This document shows, one piece after another, positions 1 through 7,732 of a stretch of 50,500 bases of DNA. Below the pieces are notes generated by a model. It did no database searches. It was not told the DNA's origin and saw only the letters and a program-made list of their open reading frames with translations. Origin of the DNA: Paenilisteria rustica (lineage in GTDB: Bacteria > Bacillota > Bacilli > Lactobacillales > Listeriaceae); NCBI RefSeq assembly GCF_013820765.1, contig NZ_JABJVM010000021.1, forward strand, positions 1-50,500. The letters run 5' to 3'. The stretch's first letter is position 1; every line of letters begins with the position of its first letter. Made by a program: the position numbers and the translations under genes.

Positions 1-27
1 AGTTCTTGAAAAGCGTCGTTTCCTTTT

Positions 28-45
28 TTAGAACCTCAATATGCA
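28..45. repeat. 18-bp intergenic repeat, inverted copy at 3685-3702
   Basis: The sequence TTAGAACCTCAATATGCA at 28-45 recurs exactly, in reverse complement, at 3685-3702. Both copies lie in gene-free DNA. This suggests a dispersed intergenic element that flanks the DUF1877-bilE segment. Confidence 0.6.
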
Positions 46-67
46 ATGAGACTGCCTTCCTTTTTGC

Positions 68-306
68 CAGCCTCTCGGAAAATTCGTGGCCTCCGCAAAA
101 ACCAAAAGAGGGTTTTCACTACGCCCCTAACAATTTCTGTAGAGCCGCAATATGCATAGGAGCGAAGTGAGCATGTAATCCATGTTTTGCGTCATGACCT
201 GCGCCTCCAGATCCGGCTTCAACAGCCAGTCTCTCGAAAATTTCGTGGCCTTCATAAAAGTCAAAAGAGGACTTTTACTACGCCCCCTAACAATTTTTTT
301 CGAGCC
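68..306. repeat. Pair of ~80-bp imperfect direct repeats with a covarying hairpin
   Basis: Copy 1 spans 68-146 and copy 2 spans 227-306. Both run from a CAG.CTCTCG start through an ACTACGCCCC block to a GAGCC end. Each copy holds a small hairpin with the same 7-nt loop (AAAAGAG). The stem is AAAACC/GGTTTT in copy 1 (98-103/111-116) and AAAAGTC/GACTTTT in copy 2 (256-262/270-276). The stem bases change together, so pairing is kept. The 330 bases left of the DUF1877 gene hold nothing else that I can support. Open frames here look like chance. Confidence 0.7.
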
Positions 307-331
307 TAACGGGCTGTTTCAGCACTTCGTT

Positions 332-796
332 TTACACCACATAAAATATAATACAATCATTACTCTGCGCAACCTTATTAAAAAATGTTCGCAGGGCTTG
401 GAAGTTTATCCTTAGTTCTTTCTCTAGCTTATCCTTTTTTGTCCGCCAATTTATTCCGTATAAACCGGCTTTCTTTAGTTCTTTAAAGCTGTACGTCGCG
501 ACGAATTCTTCTTCTGTTATGCTAAATAAGGCGTCTTTGGCCAGGCGTACTTGCTCTGGGTAGATGAAGTAGACGGTTGCTAAGGAATCGCGAATTTCAT
601 TTTCGATTTTAAGTGGAACAATATAGCCCCACGGAGATTTGCCGTTTTTGATTTTCCCGCAAAATATATAATGAATAATCTCCCAATATTCATCTAGTGA
701 CAGAAGCATCGGTAGCGTAAAAACGGACTCATCTCCCGCTTTTATTTCGCGCATTCCCGGCTCGTCAATGTAATAGTAGTACCCGTGTAATCCCAT
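332..796 (-). CDS. DUF1877 (YfbM-like) family protein
   Basis: The 154-residue product matches the DUF1877/YfbM family from memory of its pattern: an N-terminal MG..GYYYYID, a central WGYIVPL segment where family members carry a Tyr/Gly-rich motif, a helical ITEEEF...Y.F.ELKKAG..GI.W block, and a C-terminal stretch ending in a short hydrophobic strand (IIFYVV). There is no signal peptide or membrane segment, so it is probably cytosolic. The family has no established biochemical function. The start is supported by an AAGGGG site about 12 nt upstream. It is transcribed away from bilEA and stands alone. It is the leftmost gene and lies next to the repeat pair at 68-306. Confidence 0.8.
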   Translation of the reverse strand: MGLHGYYYYIDEPGMREIKAGDESVFTLPMLLSLDEYWEIIHYIFCGKIKNGKSPWGYIVPLKIENEIRDSLATVYFIYPEQVRLAKDALFSITEEEFVATYSFKELKKAGLYGINWRTKKDKLEKELRINFQALRTFFNKVAQSNDCIIFYVV

Positions 797-968
797 TTTG
801 TCATTCCCCTTTCAAGTTGTCCCTTGTCTGTTTTTGTTGCTTGATAAAGAAGGCGATGGTAGTTACTTCACTGTGATAAAGTTTATTATGCGCAATTTTA
901 GTTGATTTGTCAACGAAATGCTTAACTGTGTAATTTTGTAGTCGATAGTGGTAGAATTAAGAACAAAT

Positions 969-994
969 GTTTCTAGTTTTGAGATTTAGGGTAA
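969..994 (+). promoter_or_regulatory. Candidate sigma-B promoter of bilE
   Basis: GTTTCT at 969-974 and GGGTAA at 989-994 are 14 bp apart, close to the sigma-B consensus GTTTAA-N12-15-GGGTAT. It lies about 50 nt upstream of the bilEA start. The L. monocytogenes bilE operon is known to be sigma-B dependent, which fits. Confidence 0.6.
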
Positions 995-1041
995 AATAAT
1001 AAACGTGTTTTTAATGACAAAAACGGAAAGGGAAGTGACCC

Positions 1042-2016
1042 ATGATACGCTTCGAAAATGTAACTAAACAATATCAAAATGGTGAACATGCCGTCAAAAA
1101 TATCGATTTGAACATAAAAGATGGCGAGTTTTTCGTATTGATTGGACCGAGTGGTTGCGGTAAAACGACGACATTGAAAATGATTAACCGTCTTATTCCG
1201 TTGACAACAGGTACAATCTATATCGATGAAAAGCGAATTAGTGATTATAATATTCATGAATTGCGTTGGAATATTGGCTACGTACTACAGCAAATTGCGC
1301 TTTTTCCACATATGACAATTGAGGAGAATATCGCGATTGTGCCAGAATTGAAGAAATGGGAGAAGGAAAAAATGCATAATCGGATTACCGAATTGCTGAA
1401 TAGCGTTGGTCTGGATGCGGAAAGTTATCGGAACCGGAAGCCGTCGGAGCTCTCTGGTGGCGAACAGCAACGTGTTGGCGTCGTCCGTGCTCTAGCCGCT
1501 GATCCCGAAATCATTTTAATGGATGAGCCATTTAGCGCGCTTGACCCGATTAGCCGCCAGAAATTGCAACAAGACATGATTGTGCTACAGCGCCAAATCA
1601 AAAAAACAATCGTGTTTGTCACGCATGATATGCAAGAGGCACTTATGCTCGGCGACCGAATTTGTATTATGAAAGACGGTGAAGTCGTGCAATGCGACAC
1701 GCCAAATGAAATTTTGAAAAACCCAGCGAATGAGTTTGTACAGAATTTCTTGGAGTCAGGTAACGTAAACAAACACGTATTATCGTCTAAATTTACCGTT
1801 CAAGATATGGTAGAACAAGGCTATTTCGAGGCGCAAGCTGTAGATGGAGAAGCAGATTTTGCGGAGCGTGTTGCGGTGGAAGTTTTGCTACAACAATTAG
1901 CGAACCAAGCCTGTGTATCCGTTGAGAAAAACGGCAAGCCAGTCGGAACGATTACACAACAACATGTCATCCAATTCCTGGCGAAACAACTAGAAAGGGA
2001 GGCTGAGCGCGTATGA
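1042..2016 (+). CDS. bilEA: Osmolyte/bile-exclusion ABC transporter ATPase (BilEA/OpuC type)
   Basis: This is the ATP-hydrolysing subunit of a quaternary-amine (glycine betaine/carnitine/choline) type ABC transporter, acting at the inner face of the membrane. Visible motifs are Walker A GPSGCGKT (residues 35-42), the signature LSGGEQQR, and Walker B IILMDEP, followed by a D-loop and the H-loop THD. The C-terminal ~70 residues resemble one degraded CBS-type domain, as in OpuA-type ATPases that sense ionic strength. The gene overlaps the next one by 4 nt (ATGA), and that partner fuses permease and binding protein. This two-gene layout with a 504-residue partner is that of Listeria BilE (lmo1421-1422), which excludes bile. 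GGAAAGGGA lies ahead of the ATG. A betaine or choline importer role cannot be excluded from sequence. Confidence 0.88.
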   Translation: MIRFENVTKQYQNGEHAVKNIDLNIKDGEFFVLIGPSGCGKTTTLKMINRLIPLTTGTIYIDEKRISDYNIHELRWNIGYVLQQIALFPHMTIEENIAIVPELKKWEKEKMHNRITELLNSVGLDAESYRNRKPSELSGGEQQRVGVVRALAADPEIILMDEPFSALDPISRQKLQQDMIVLQRQIKKTIVFVTHDMQEALMLGDRICIMKDGEVVQCDTPNEILKNPANEFVQNFLESGNVNKHVLSSKFTVQDMVEQGYFEAQAVDGEADFAERVAVEVLLQQLANQACVSVEKNGKPVGTITQQHVIQFLAKQLEREAERV

Positions 2017-3527
2017 GTCAATTAATCGATACGTTCCAGGTGCGACAGGATGCTCTCTGGACCGCTTTAGTCCAACACATTGAATTATCCTTCGTATCGC
2101 TATTTATCGCTGTATTCATCGCTGTACCGCTCGGAATCTACCTGACGAGCCACAAGCGTGCAGCAGAACCAATCATTCAAGTGACCGCTATTTTACAAAC
2201 AATACCATCACTTGCCTTGCTCGGTTTACTTATTCCACTAGTCGGAATTGGCACAGTACCAGCGATTATCGCGCTTGTTATCTATGCTTTATTGCCAATT
2301 TTGCGGAATACATATACTGGTATTAAAGAAATTGACCCAGTTTTGATGGAAGCCGCCGAAGCAATGGGAATGAACAAATGGAAAAAATTATATAAAGTCC
2401 AATTACCGCTTGCGATGCCAGTTATTATGGCCGGAATCCGCACAGCGATGGTCTTAATCATCGGAACCGCGACACTTGCAGCTCTCATCGGAGCCGGCGG
2501 ACTAGGGGACCTAATTCTACTCGGAATCGATCGCAACGACAACAGCTTAATCTTACTAGGAGCTATTCCAGCAGCCTTACTTGCCATCCTGTTCGATGTC
2601 ATTTTGCGCTATCTGGAAAAAGCGACATTCAAACGAACACTCATCACGATCACCGGTGCACTCGTTATCACCGCAAGCATCATCATCGTGCCCTACTTCA
2701 CTGGACCACAAAAAGAACTTGTTATAGCGGGGAAACTTGGTTCTGAGCCCGAAATCCTAATCAATATGTACAAACAACTCATCGAAAATGACACCGACCT
2801 CAGCGTCACCGTCAAACCGAATCTTGGAAAAACCAGCTTCGTTTACAACGCCTTAAAATCAGGCGACGTCGATATTTATCCAGAGTTCACAGGAACCGTT
2901 TTAGAAACATTCCTCAAAGAACCAGCGAAAAATCACGATCCAGAAGCCGTGTATGAACAAGCACGCGATGGTTTGGCAAAAGAGGAGAACATGGCATTCC
3001 TAAAACCGATGAAATACAACAATACGTATGCCGTCGCCGTCGCACCAGAGTTTGCAAAAGCTTATAATCTAAAAACCATTTCTGATTTAAAAGCTGTGCA
3101 AAACTCGGTCAAAGCAGGATTCACACTCGAATTCTCCGATCGTGACGATGGTTATAAAGGTCTGCAAAAACTATACGGCTTGAAATTCGATTCACTAAAA
3201 ACAATGGAACCAAAACTACGCTATTCCGCTCTGAAAGCAGGCGACATCAACACATTGGACGCCTATTCAACAGACAGCGAAATCGCGCAATACAAGCTCA
3301 AAGTATTAAAAGATGACAAACAACTATTCCCGCCATATCAAGGCGCACCACTCATGCTCAAATCAACATTGGAAAAATACCCAGAATTAAAAGCACCACT
3401 AGAGAAACTAGCCGGTAAAATTACCGACCAAGAAATGAGTGAAATGAACTACGAAGTCAACGTCAAAGGCAAGTCAGCAGAAGAAGTAGCCAAAAACTAC
3501 CTCGAAAAAGAAGGTTTGTTAAACTAA
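2013..3527 (+). CDS. bilEB: Fused permease/substrate-binding protein of the BilE-type ABC transporter
   Basis: The 504-residue protein has two parts. Residues ~1-205 form a binding-protein-dependent permease domain with about five to six membrane segments and the EAA-type loop ([21 protein letters not shown]). After another membrane segment near 212-230, residues ~235-504 form an OpuAC-type extracytoplasmic substrate-binding domain ([14 protein letters not shown], later [11 protein letters not shown] and [10 protein letters not shown]). The fusion and the exact length are those of BilEB and some OpuBC/OpuCC fusions. The start overlaps the bilEA stop (ATGA), implying translational coupling. 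No hairpin with a T-run in the forward direction is visible right after the gene. Confidence 0.88.
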   Translation: MSQLIDTFQVRQDALWTALVQHIELSFVSLFIAVFIAVPLGIYLTSHKRAAEPIIQVTAILQTIPSLALLGLLIPLVGIGTVPAIIALVIYALLPILRNTYTGIKEIDPVLMEAAEAMGMNKWKKLYKVQLPLAMPVIMAGIRTAMVLIIGTATLAALIGAGGLGDLILLGIDRNDNSLILLGAIPAALLAILFDVILRYLEKATFKRTLITITGALVITASIIIVPYFTGPQKELVIAGKLGSEPEILINMYKQLIENDTDLSVTVKPNLGKTSFVYNALKSGDVDIYPEFTGTVLETFLKEPAKNHDPEAVYEQARDGLAKEENMAFLKPMKYNNTYAVAVAPEFAKAYNLKTISDLKAVQNSVKAGFTLEFSDRDDGYKGLQKLYGLKFDSLKTMEPKLRYSALKAGDINTLDAYSTDSEIAQYKLKVLKDDKQLFPPYQGAPLMLKSTLEKYPELKAPLEKLAGKITDQEMSEMNYEVNVKGKSAEEVAKNYLEKEGLLN

Positions 3528-3565
3528 AAAAGAATTGGAGCTAGAACGCTAATCAAGATAAAAAA

Positions 3566-3596
3566 CGTCTTACCCTGTTATATTTTGGGTAAGACG
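3566..3596 (-). terminator. Intrinsic terminator, leftward
   Basis: A perfect 10-bp stem (CGTCTTACCC/GGGTAAGACG) with an 11-nt loop is flanked on the left by an A-run. It therefore has a U-tract only when read leftward. It could end transcripts coming from the MarR/Lin0512 unit or from the gene-free stretch before it. Rightward read-through from bilEB would also meet this stem. Confidence 0.55.
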
Positions 3597-3599
3597 AAA

Positions 3600-3947
3600 A
3601 ATTCTGCTTTATATAAATCGAGCGAAAGCGTTTGTATTCAGGGGATTTGGTGAGGACGAGGAAGGCAGAATCACTGTGTTCTTCTGCATATTGAGGTTCT
3701 AACTCGCTTTGCTTCAATGAACCACAACAAAAGCAGAGAGGGAGTAGCTTCCCCGACCATGTAAGAAGTTAAGCGAAACTGCTCTTGTGTAGCAGGACCT
3801 CAAAGATGACCGCATCCTTGTTCTAAAAGCCTTGAAGGATCGCCTATTCGCGATGCTAATAGGCATATTGGGGCTGTAACTCATTACATGTCGAACAGCC
3901 CCAACAATGCGAACGCTTGTCGCCGATTTATTTGGGTTATGTGCCTA
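3600..3947. other. Structured gene-free stretch
   Basis: About 350 bases contain no gene with a ribosome site. They hold several possible hairpins: GCAGAA/TTCTGC (3666-3688), a TTGAGGT (3691-3697) that could pair with ACCTCAA near 3810, and TTGGGGCTGT/ACAGCCCCAA (3868-3877/3895-3904). The 18-bp repeat at 3685-3702 matches 28-45. The 19-bp CGCTTGTCGCCGATTTATT at 3914-3932 recurs exactly at 27255-27273. It may be a decayed intergenic element or an RNA. I cannot assign a known RNA family. Confidence 0.4.
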
Positions 3948-4307
3948 CTAAAATCCAGTTTCGACTGATGCATTCACAATGTACATCAAATCATTTTTAT
4001 CTGCTTTATCTGCGAGAAAAATCCCACTCGTTGTCAACATTCCACCAGGCATCGTCTCCACGGTGACCGTCCCATAAGGAATAATCGCTCGAATCGCTTC
4101 CTCATCTAGCAACTCCGCATCCGTCGGCAAAGCAAGTTTCACGTTAACAATCATATTATTCAAATCCTTACCCGGCAATAAATCCTCAATTCCAGGCATC
4201 GAATTCGTAAAAATAGCATTTCTCACCGCCCGAATCGCGGCTTTCGTAATATCCTGGCCATGCACATCCACACCGAAACCAGTTTGGATAAACAATATTT
4301 TCTCCAT
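3948..4307 (-). CDS. Lin0512 family protein
   Basis: The 119-residue protein fits the Lin0512 family (TIGR02058), named after a Listeria innocua gene: MEKILFIQTGFGVDVHGQD at the start, RAVRNAIFTNSMPG, then VNVKLALP, PYGTVTVETMPGGM and a short VNASVETGF end. It is cytosolic, with no membrane segment. Function is unknown. It begins 12 nt after the MarR gene ends, behind a GGAGCG site, so the two form an operon and the regulator probably controls it. Confidence 0.82.
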   Translation of the reverse strand: MEKILFIQTGFGVDVHGQDITKAAIRAVRNAIFTNSMPGIEDLLPGKDLNNMIVNVKLALPTDAELLDEEAIRAIIPYGTVTVETMPGGMLTTSGIFLADKADKNDLMYIVNASVETGF

Positions 4308-4319
4308 CTCGTCACGCTC

Positions 4320-4766
4320 CTATTTAAAGAATGCTAATCCTGGTCGTTCCTGTGCATATTGCTCTAAAATATGCGTCCAAATCTTCCCATCTGGATCATC
4401 ACTCGCCGATAACGCAGCTGCCATCTGACGCCTTTGAGCCTCCCCAAGCTCAGCTTCAATTGCAGCCCCAGCTTCCGTCAAAAACACGCAACGCACACGC
4501 TTGTCCTTGGCAGAGGGCTCCATGGTAATGTATCCCTTTTCCTTCAATTCTAACAACGGCTGATGCAGTGCTTGTTTCGAAACCTCGAGCAACGTCAACA
4601 ACTCATTCATTTTAACACCCGGCGAATGCGCCACAAAAAATAAAATTCGGTGATGCGTCCGCGTAATGCCATACTTCCCAATGAGCCGATCTGCTGTTTC
4701 AACAAACGTCTTGTAAGCAAAATAAAATAGAGCGATCTGTTGATTTAATCGATCCTCTTTATCCAT
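4320..4766 (-). CDS. MarR family transcriptional regulator
   Basis: The 148-residue protein has the MarR winged-helix layout: an N-terminal dimerisation helix, then a recognition region (GVKMNELLTLLEVSKQALHQPL), the wing with the conserved DKRVR motif, and a C-terminal dimerisation helix. It acts as a dimeric DNA-binding protein. It is first in a two-gene leftward operon with the Lin0512 gene. Its own promoter carries an imperfect inverted repeat over the -10 box, consistent with autorepression. The ligand is unknown. Confidence 0.88.
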   Translation of the reverse strand: MDKEDRLNQQIALFYFAYKTFVETADRLIGKYGITRTHHRILFFVAHSPGVKMNELLTLLEVSKQALHQPLLELKEKGYITMEPSAKDKRVRCVFLTEAGAAIEAELGEAQRRQMAAALSASDDPDGKIWTHILEQYAQERPGLAFFK

Positions 4767-4782
4767 AATGTATCCCCTTTTT

Positions 4783-4808
4783 TACTAAAATATAAATTCA
4801 GTATAGCA
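4783..4808 (-). promoter_or_regulatory. MarR gene promoter with candidate operator
   Basis: Read leftward there is an extended -10 (TGCTATACT, 4800-4808). An imperfect inverted repeat TACTaAAata/aaattCAGTA spans 4783-4803 and overlaps it. This is the expected place for a self-repressing MarR dimer. The -35 is weak. Confidence 0.45.
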
Positions 4809-4912
4809 CATATTACGTAAAGTAGGAATACACGAAATGGCATAATACAACATCTCAAAGCAATGCATAAAAGTAGTCATTTAAGGGTACTAAAATAGTG
4901 AAGGAGTGGATG

Positions 4913-5356
4913 ATGATGGGAAATAAATATCAACGTATTTTAGTAGCTTTAGATGGGTCAACACAAGCCGAAATAGCTTTTTTGAAAGCCGTAGAACTTG
5001 CCAAAGCAACAGACTCCGAACTTGGAATTGCCAGCATTGTAGACATCCGGTCATTTTCACCAAATATCTCCTATGATGGTGGTCTAGAAAAAGCAGCACA
5101 CGAAGAATCGACTGCCAGACTCGCCGAATACAAGAAGCTCGCCGAAGAAGCCGGTATCAAGCAAGTACACACATTCCTAGAAGTTGGGAATCCGAAAACA
5201 TTACTCGCCCGCGATATTCCCGCCGAATTTGACGCTGATGTTCTGATATGTGGTGCGACTGGCCTCAACCGTATTGAAAAAATCGTGCTAGGAAGCGTCT
5301 CCGCATACGTATTACAACACGCGATTTGTGACGTCCTAGTTGTCCGAGAAAAGTAA
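4913..5356 (+). CDS. Universal stress protein (UspA family)
   Basis: A single Usp domain with the family hallmarks: ILVALDGST at the N-terminus, and near the C-terminus the ATP-binding pattern ICGATGLNRIEKIVLGSVSA (G-2x-G-9x-GS type) and an end of CDVLVVRE. The ATP motif suggests a nucleotide-binding stress protein in the cytosol. Three consecutive ATG codons (4910, 4913, 4916) follow AAGGAG at 4901-4906. I favour 4913, and 4916 is equally possible. The upstream GTG at 4898 lies before the ribosome site and is rejected. It is monocistronic, convergent with nupG. Confidence 0.88.
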   Translation: MMGNKYQRILVALDGSTQAEIAFLKAVELAKATDSELGIASIVDIRSFSPNISYDGGLEKAAHEESTARLAEYKKLAEEAGIKQVHTFLEVGNPKTLLARDIPAEFDADVLICGATGLNRIEKIVLGSVSAYVLQHAICDVLVVREK

Positions 5357-5362
5357 AAAAAA

Positions 5363-5413
5363 GCATGATACCAGCCAGCTCCCAATTTTGAGCTACTGAT
5401 ATCATGCCTTTTT
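5363..5413. terminator. Bidirectional terminator between usp and nupG
   Basis: Stem GCATGATA/TATCATGC (5363-5370/5400-5407) with a nested AGCTC/GAGCT stem, flanked by an A-run on the left and a T-run on the right. It serves both convergent genes. Confidence 0.75.
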
Positions 5414-5415
5414 TA

Positions 5416-6672
5416 TTAATGCGTAATCTCTAAATCTTTCATTTTCTCAGGTTCATGTTTGTAGTGGAATGTAAATTTGAAAACAATCGCCAGAATCAGC
5501 GTATAAGCCGCGAAAATCAGCCAGATCGTTTGCCAATCTTTTACGCCATCAATCGTGTAGTAATCGACAACCATACCGCTCAAAATCGCACCAACATAAG
5601 CACCGACACCATTTACCATCGTCATAAATAAGCCTTGCGCACTTGCTCGAATATCTTTGCTCACTTCTTGCTCCACAAAAATCGCGCCAGAAATGTTGAA
5701 GAAATCAAACGCACAGCCGTAAACAATCATCGAAAGTAGCAACAATACTGTACCAAACGGAGACGGATCACCAAATGCGAACAGGCCAAAGCGCAATGTC
5801 CACGCAATCATGCTGACTAACATTACCGTTTTGATGCCATAACGTTTCAAGAAAAACGGAATCGCCAAGATAAACACGACTTCCGCCATTTGTGAGACGG
5901 ACAATAGAATCGAAGGATATTTCACAACCAAGCTATCTGCAAACGCCGGATCTAAGCCGAAATCATGCAAGAATGGGTTACCAAACGTATTCGTGATTTG
6001 TAAAACCGCACCAAGCAACATCGCAAATAGGAAAAATACCGCCATTTTAGGCTTCTTAAAAAGAACGAAAGCATTCAAGCCAAGCATGCTGACCCAGCCT
6101 TGATTTTTCTTTTTGTTCGTCGTCGGAATCGTGGGCATCGTCAGAGAATAAAGCGCGAGTAGGAGAGACGCGCCAGCCGCGATATAAAGCTGGATATTAC
6201 TAAGTTCAAGCCCTGCAAAACTGATTGTCCACATCGCGATAATGAAACCAACCGTTCCAAAAACACGAATTGGTGGGAAATTGGCCACCGTATCCAAACC
6301 GGCCTTCTCTAAACAATAGTAGGAAACCGTGTTAGATAGTGCTAGCGTAGGCATGAAGAACATCGCGTTCACCAGCATCACCCAGAACATCACGGTTGGA
6401 TCCGACACAGATGCCGCATAAAACAGCGCCCCCGCACAGATAACATGACAAGCGGTGTACAAGTAATTCGCCTTGATCCATTTATCCGCAACAATCCCCA
6501 TCAAGGTAGGCATAATAACAGCCGCGATTCCTTTAGAACTATAGACAATTCCGACCTCAACACCTGAAAATCCAAGCGTGTTAATCATATAAGAACCGAG
6601 CGTAATCAGCCAGCTCCCCCAAATAAAGTACTGTAAAAATGACATAAAGCGAAGACGCGTTTTAATCCCCAT
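5416..6672 (-). CDS. nupG: Nucleoside:H+ symporter (NupG/XapB family, MFS)
   Basis: The 418-residue membrane protein has about twelve hydrophobic segments. It strongly resembles E. coli NupG/XapB as I recall them: SFLQYFIWGSWLITLGSYM near residue 11-29, GIVADKW, NFPPIRVFGTVGFI, LQITNTFGNPFLHDF, and MIVYGCAFDFFNISGAIFVE. These proteins import purine and pyrimidine nucleosides with protons. The gene follows the purine nucleoside phosphorylase gene by about 58 nt on the same strand, so uptake and phosphorolysis are linked as in E. coli xapAB. A regulator divergent from the operon belongs to the ROK family. Substrate range (general nucleosides or xanthosine) cannot be fixed from sequence. Confidence 0.9.
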   Translation of the reverse strand: MGIKTRLRFMSFLQYFIWGSWLITLGSYMINTLGFSGVEVGIVYSSKGIAAVIMPTLMGIVADKWIKANYLYTACHVICAGALFYAASVSDPTVMFWVMLVNAMFFMPTLALSNTVSYYCLEKAGLDTVANFPPIRVFGTVGFIIAMWTISFAGLELSNIQLYIAAGASLLLALYSLTMPTIPTTNKKKNQGWVSMLGLNAFVLFKKPKMAVFFLFAMLLGAVLQITNTFGNPFLHDFGLDPAFADSLVVKYPSILLSVSQMAEVVFILAIPFFLKRYGIKTVMLVSMIAWTLRFGLFAFGDPSPFGTVLLLLSMIVYGCAFDFFNISGAIFVEQEVSKDIRASAQGLFMTMVNGVGAYVGAILSGMVVDYYTIDGVKDWQTIWLIFAAYTLILAIVFKFTFHYKHEPEKMKDLEITH

Positions 6673-6730
6673 GATGTTCTCCCTCCAAATTATAAAAACT
6701 TATTTTCAATATGATAAAAAGAATCCGTGA

Positions 6731-7549
6731 TTAGAAACGAGAAACAATTTCAGCAACTAGTTTTAAGAAAGTAGCTTTGACACGTTCAGCCGTCTCGATC
6801 ACCTCATCGTGACTAAGTGGTTGATCCAAAATACCGCAAGCCATATTCGTCAAGCAAGAGATACCAACCGTTTCAATACCAGCATGGCGGGCAATCAAAG
6901 CTTCGGGAACCGTCGACATACCAACCGCATCTGCTCCAAAACCGCGAATCATCCGAATTTCTGCAGGTGTTTCATATGTTGGACCAGTCCACCAAGCGTA
7001 AACTCCCTCACGCAAAGTCACATTTTGATCCGACGCCACGTCTTTTACAATCCCGCGTAATCGCTTACTATATACTTCTGACACATCTAAGAAACGCACG
7101 CCAAGCTCCGGATTATTCGGCCCCATCAACGGGTTGTTCGCTGTCAAATTAATATGATCCGTAATCAACATCAAATCACCAGGATTAAAGTCGGTATTCA
7201 CTGCGCCACAAGCATTCGTGATAATCAATTTCTCTACACCAAGCGCTTTCATAACACGGACTGGGAAAGTCACTTCATCAAGCGGGAACCCTTCATAGTA
7301 GTGGAATCTCCCTTTCATCGCGACGATATTTTTGCCACCGATTTGACCGATAACAAGCTCATTCGCATGTCCAACCGCAGAAGACTTCGCAAAATGTGGG
7401 ATATCGTTGTACGGAATGTGAATCGCATCTTCAATTGTATCTGCAAATGGTCCAAGTCCAGATCCTAAAATAATACCAATCGTTGGTTTAACCGCTGTCA
7501 ATTGTTCAATATAGCCGAGAGCCTCATTAATTTGTTCTGTTTTATGCAT
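6731..7549 (-). CDS. Purine nucleoside phosphorylase (trimeric, PunA/XapA type)
   Basis: It cleaves purine (deoxy)nucleosides with phosphate to base and (deoxy)ribose-1-phosphate in the cytosol. Family motifs are the phosphate loop GSGLG (residues 29-33), GRFHYYEG, TNACGAVN, the active-site block GVYAWWTGPTYETPAEIRM, GADAVGMSTVPE, and LTNMACG with the base-binding Asn. The size (272 residues) and motifs are those of the class I trimeric enzymes specific for 6-oxopurines, not hexameric DeoD. The start is the ATG after GAGGAGG (residue 11 of the longest frame). It is first in the operon with nupG. A cre-like site lies on its transcription start, suggesting catabolite repression. Confidence 0.9.
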   Translation of the reverse strand: MHKTEQINEALGYIEQLTAVKPTIGIILGSGLGPFADTIEDAIHIPYNDIPHFAKSSAVGHANELVIGQIGGKNIVAMKGRFHYYEGFPLDEVTFPVRVMKALGVEKLIITNACGAVNTDFNPGDLMLITDHINLTANNPLMGPNNPELGVRFLDVSEVYSKRLRGIVKDVASDQNVTLREGVYAWWTGPTYETPAEIRMIRGFGADAVGMSTVPEALIARHAGIETVGISCLTNMACGILDQPLSHDEVIETAERVKATFLKLVAEIVSRF

Positions 7550-7593
7550 TATTATTTCCTCCTCGAAATCATTAGGCACTTACAACATGATAT

Positions 7594-7642
7594 TGTAAAG
7601 CGCTTTCAGGATAATCTTAACACGGATGAAACGGAAAGTAAA
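7594..7642 (-). promoter_or_regulatory. Promoter of the nucleoside operon with cre-like site
   Basis: Leftward -35 TTTACT (7637-7642) and -10 TAAGAT (7614-7619) are 17 bp apart. TGAAAGCGCTTTACA (7594-7608, read leftward) matches 12 of 14 cre consensus positions and would sit on the start point, a classic CcpA repression position. Confidence 0.55.
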
Positions 7643-7732
7643 TAACTTTTTTTCATTATGATAAAAAGAGTTCGAAATTGCTTTTTTGTTAGGTATTTGA
7701 TACATTTTTACTATATAGAGGGGGTCGTGGCC

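Noticed and set aside
182-415. 77-codon rightward frame across the left repeats
   Set aside because: It runs through the repeat copy and into the end of the DUF1877 gene. There is no ribosome site and no recognisable product.
797-1041. Possible PrfA box upstream of bilEA
   Set aside because: No TTAACA-N2-TGTTAA-like sequence. The nearest TGTCAAC/TTAACT pieces are neither symmetrical nor correctly spaced.
3528-3947. T-box or known riboswitch in the gap after bilEB
   Set aside because: Stems are present but I see no T-box sequence, no specifier loop and no known aptamer core. The downstream gene is on the other strand.
6809-7468. Three rightward frames within the PNP gene
   Set aside because: Antisense shadows. 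The leftward frame carries all PNP motifs.
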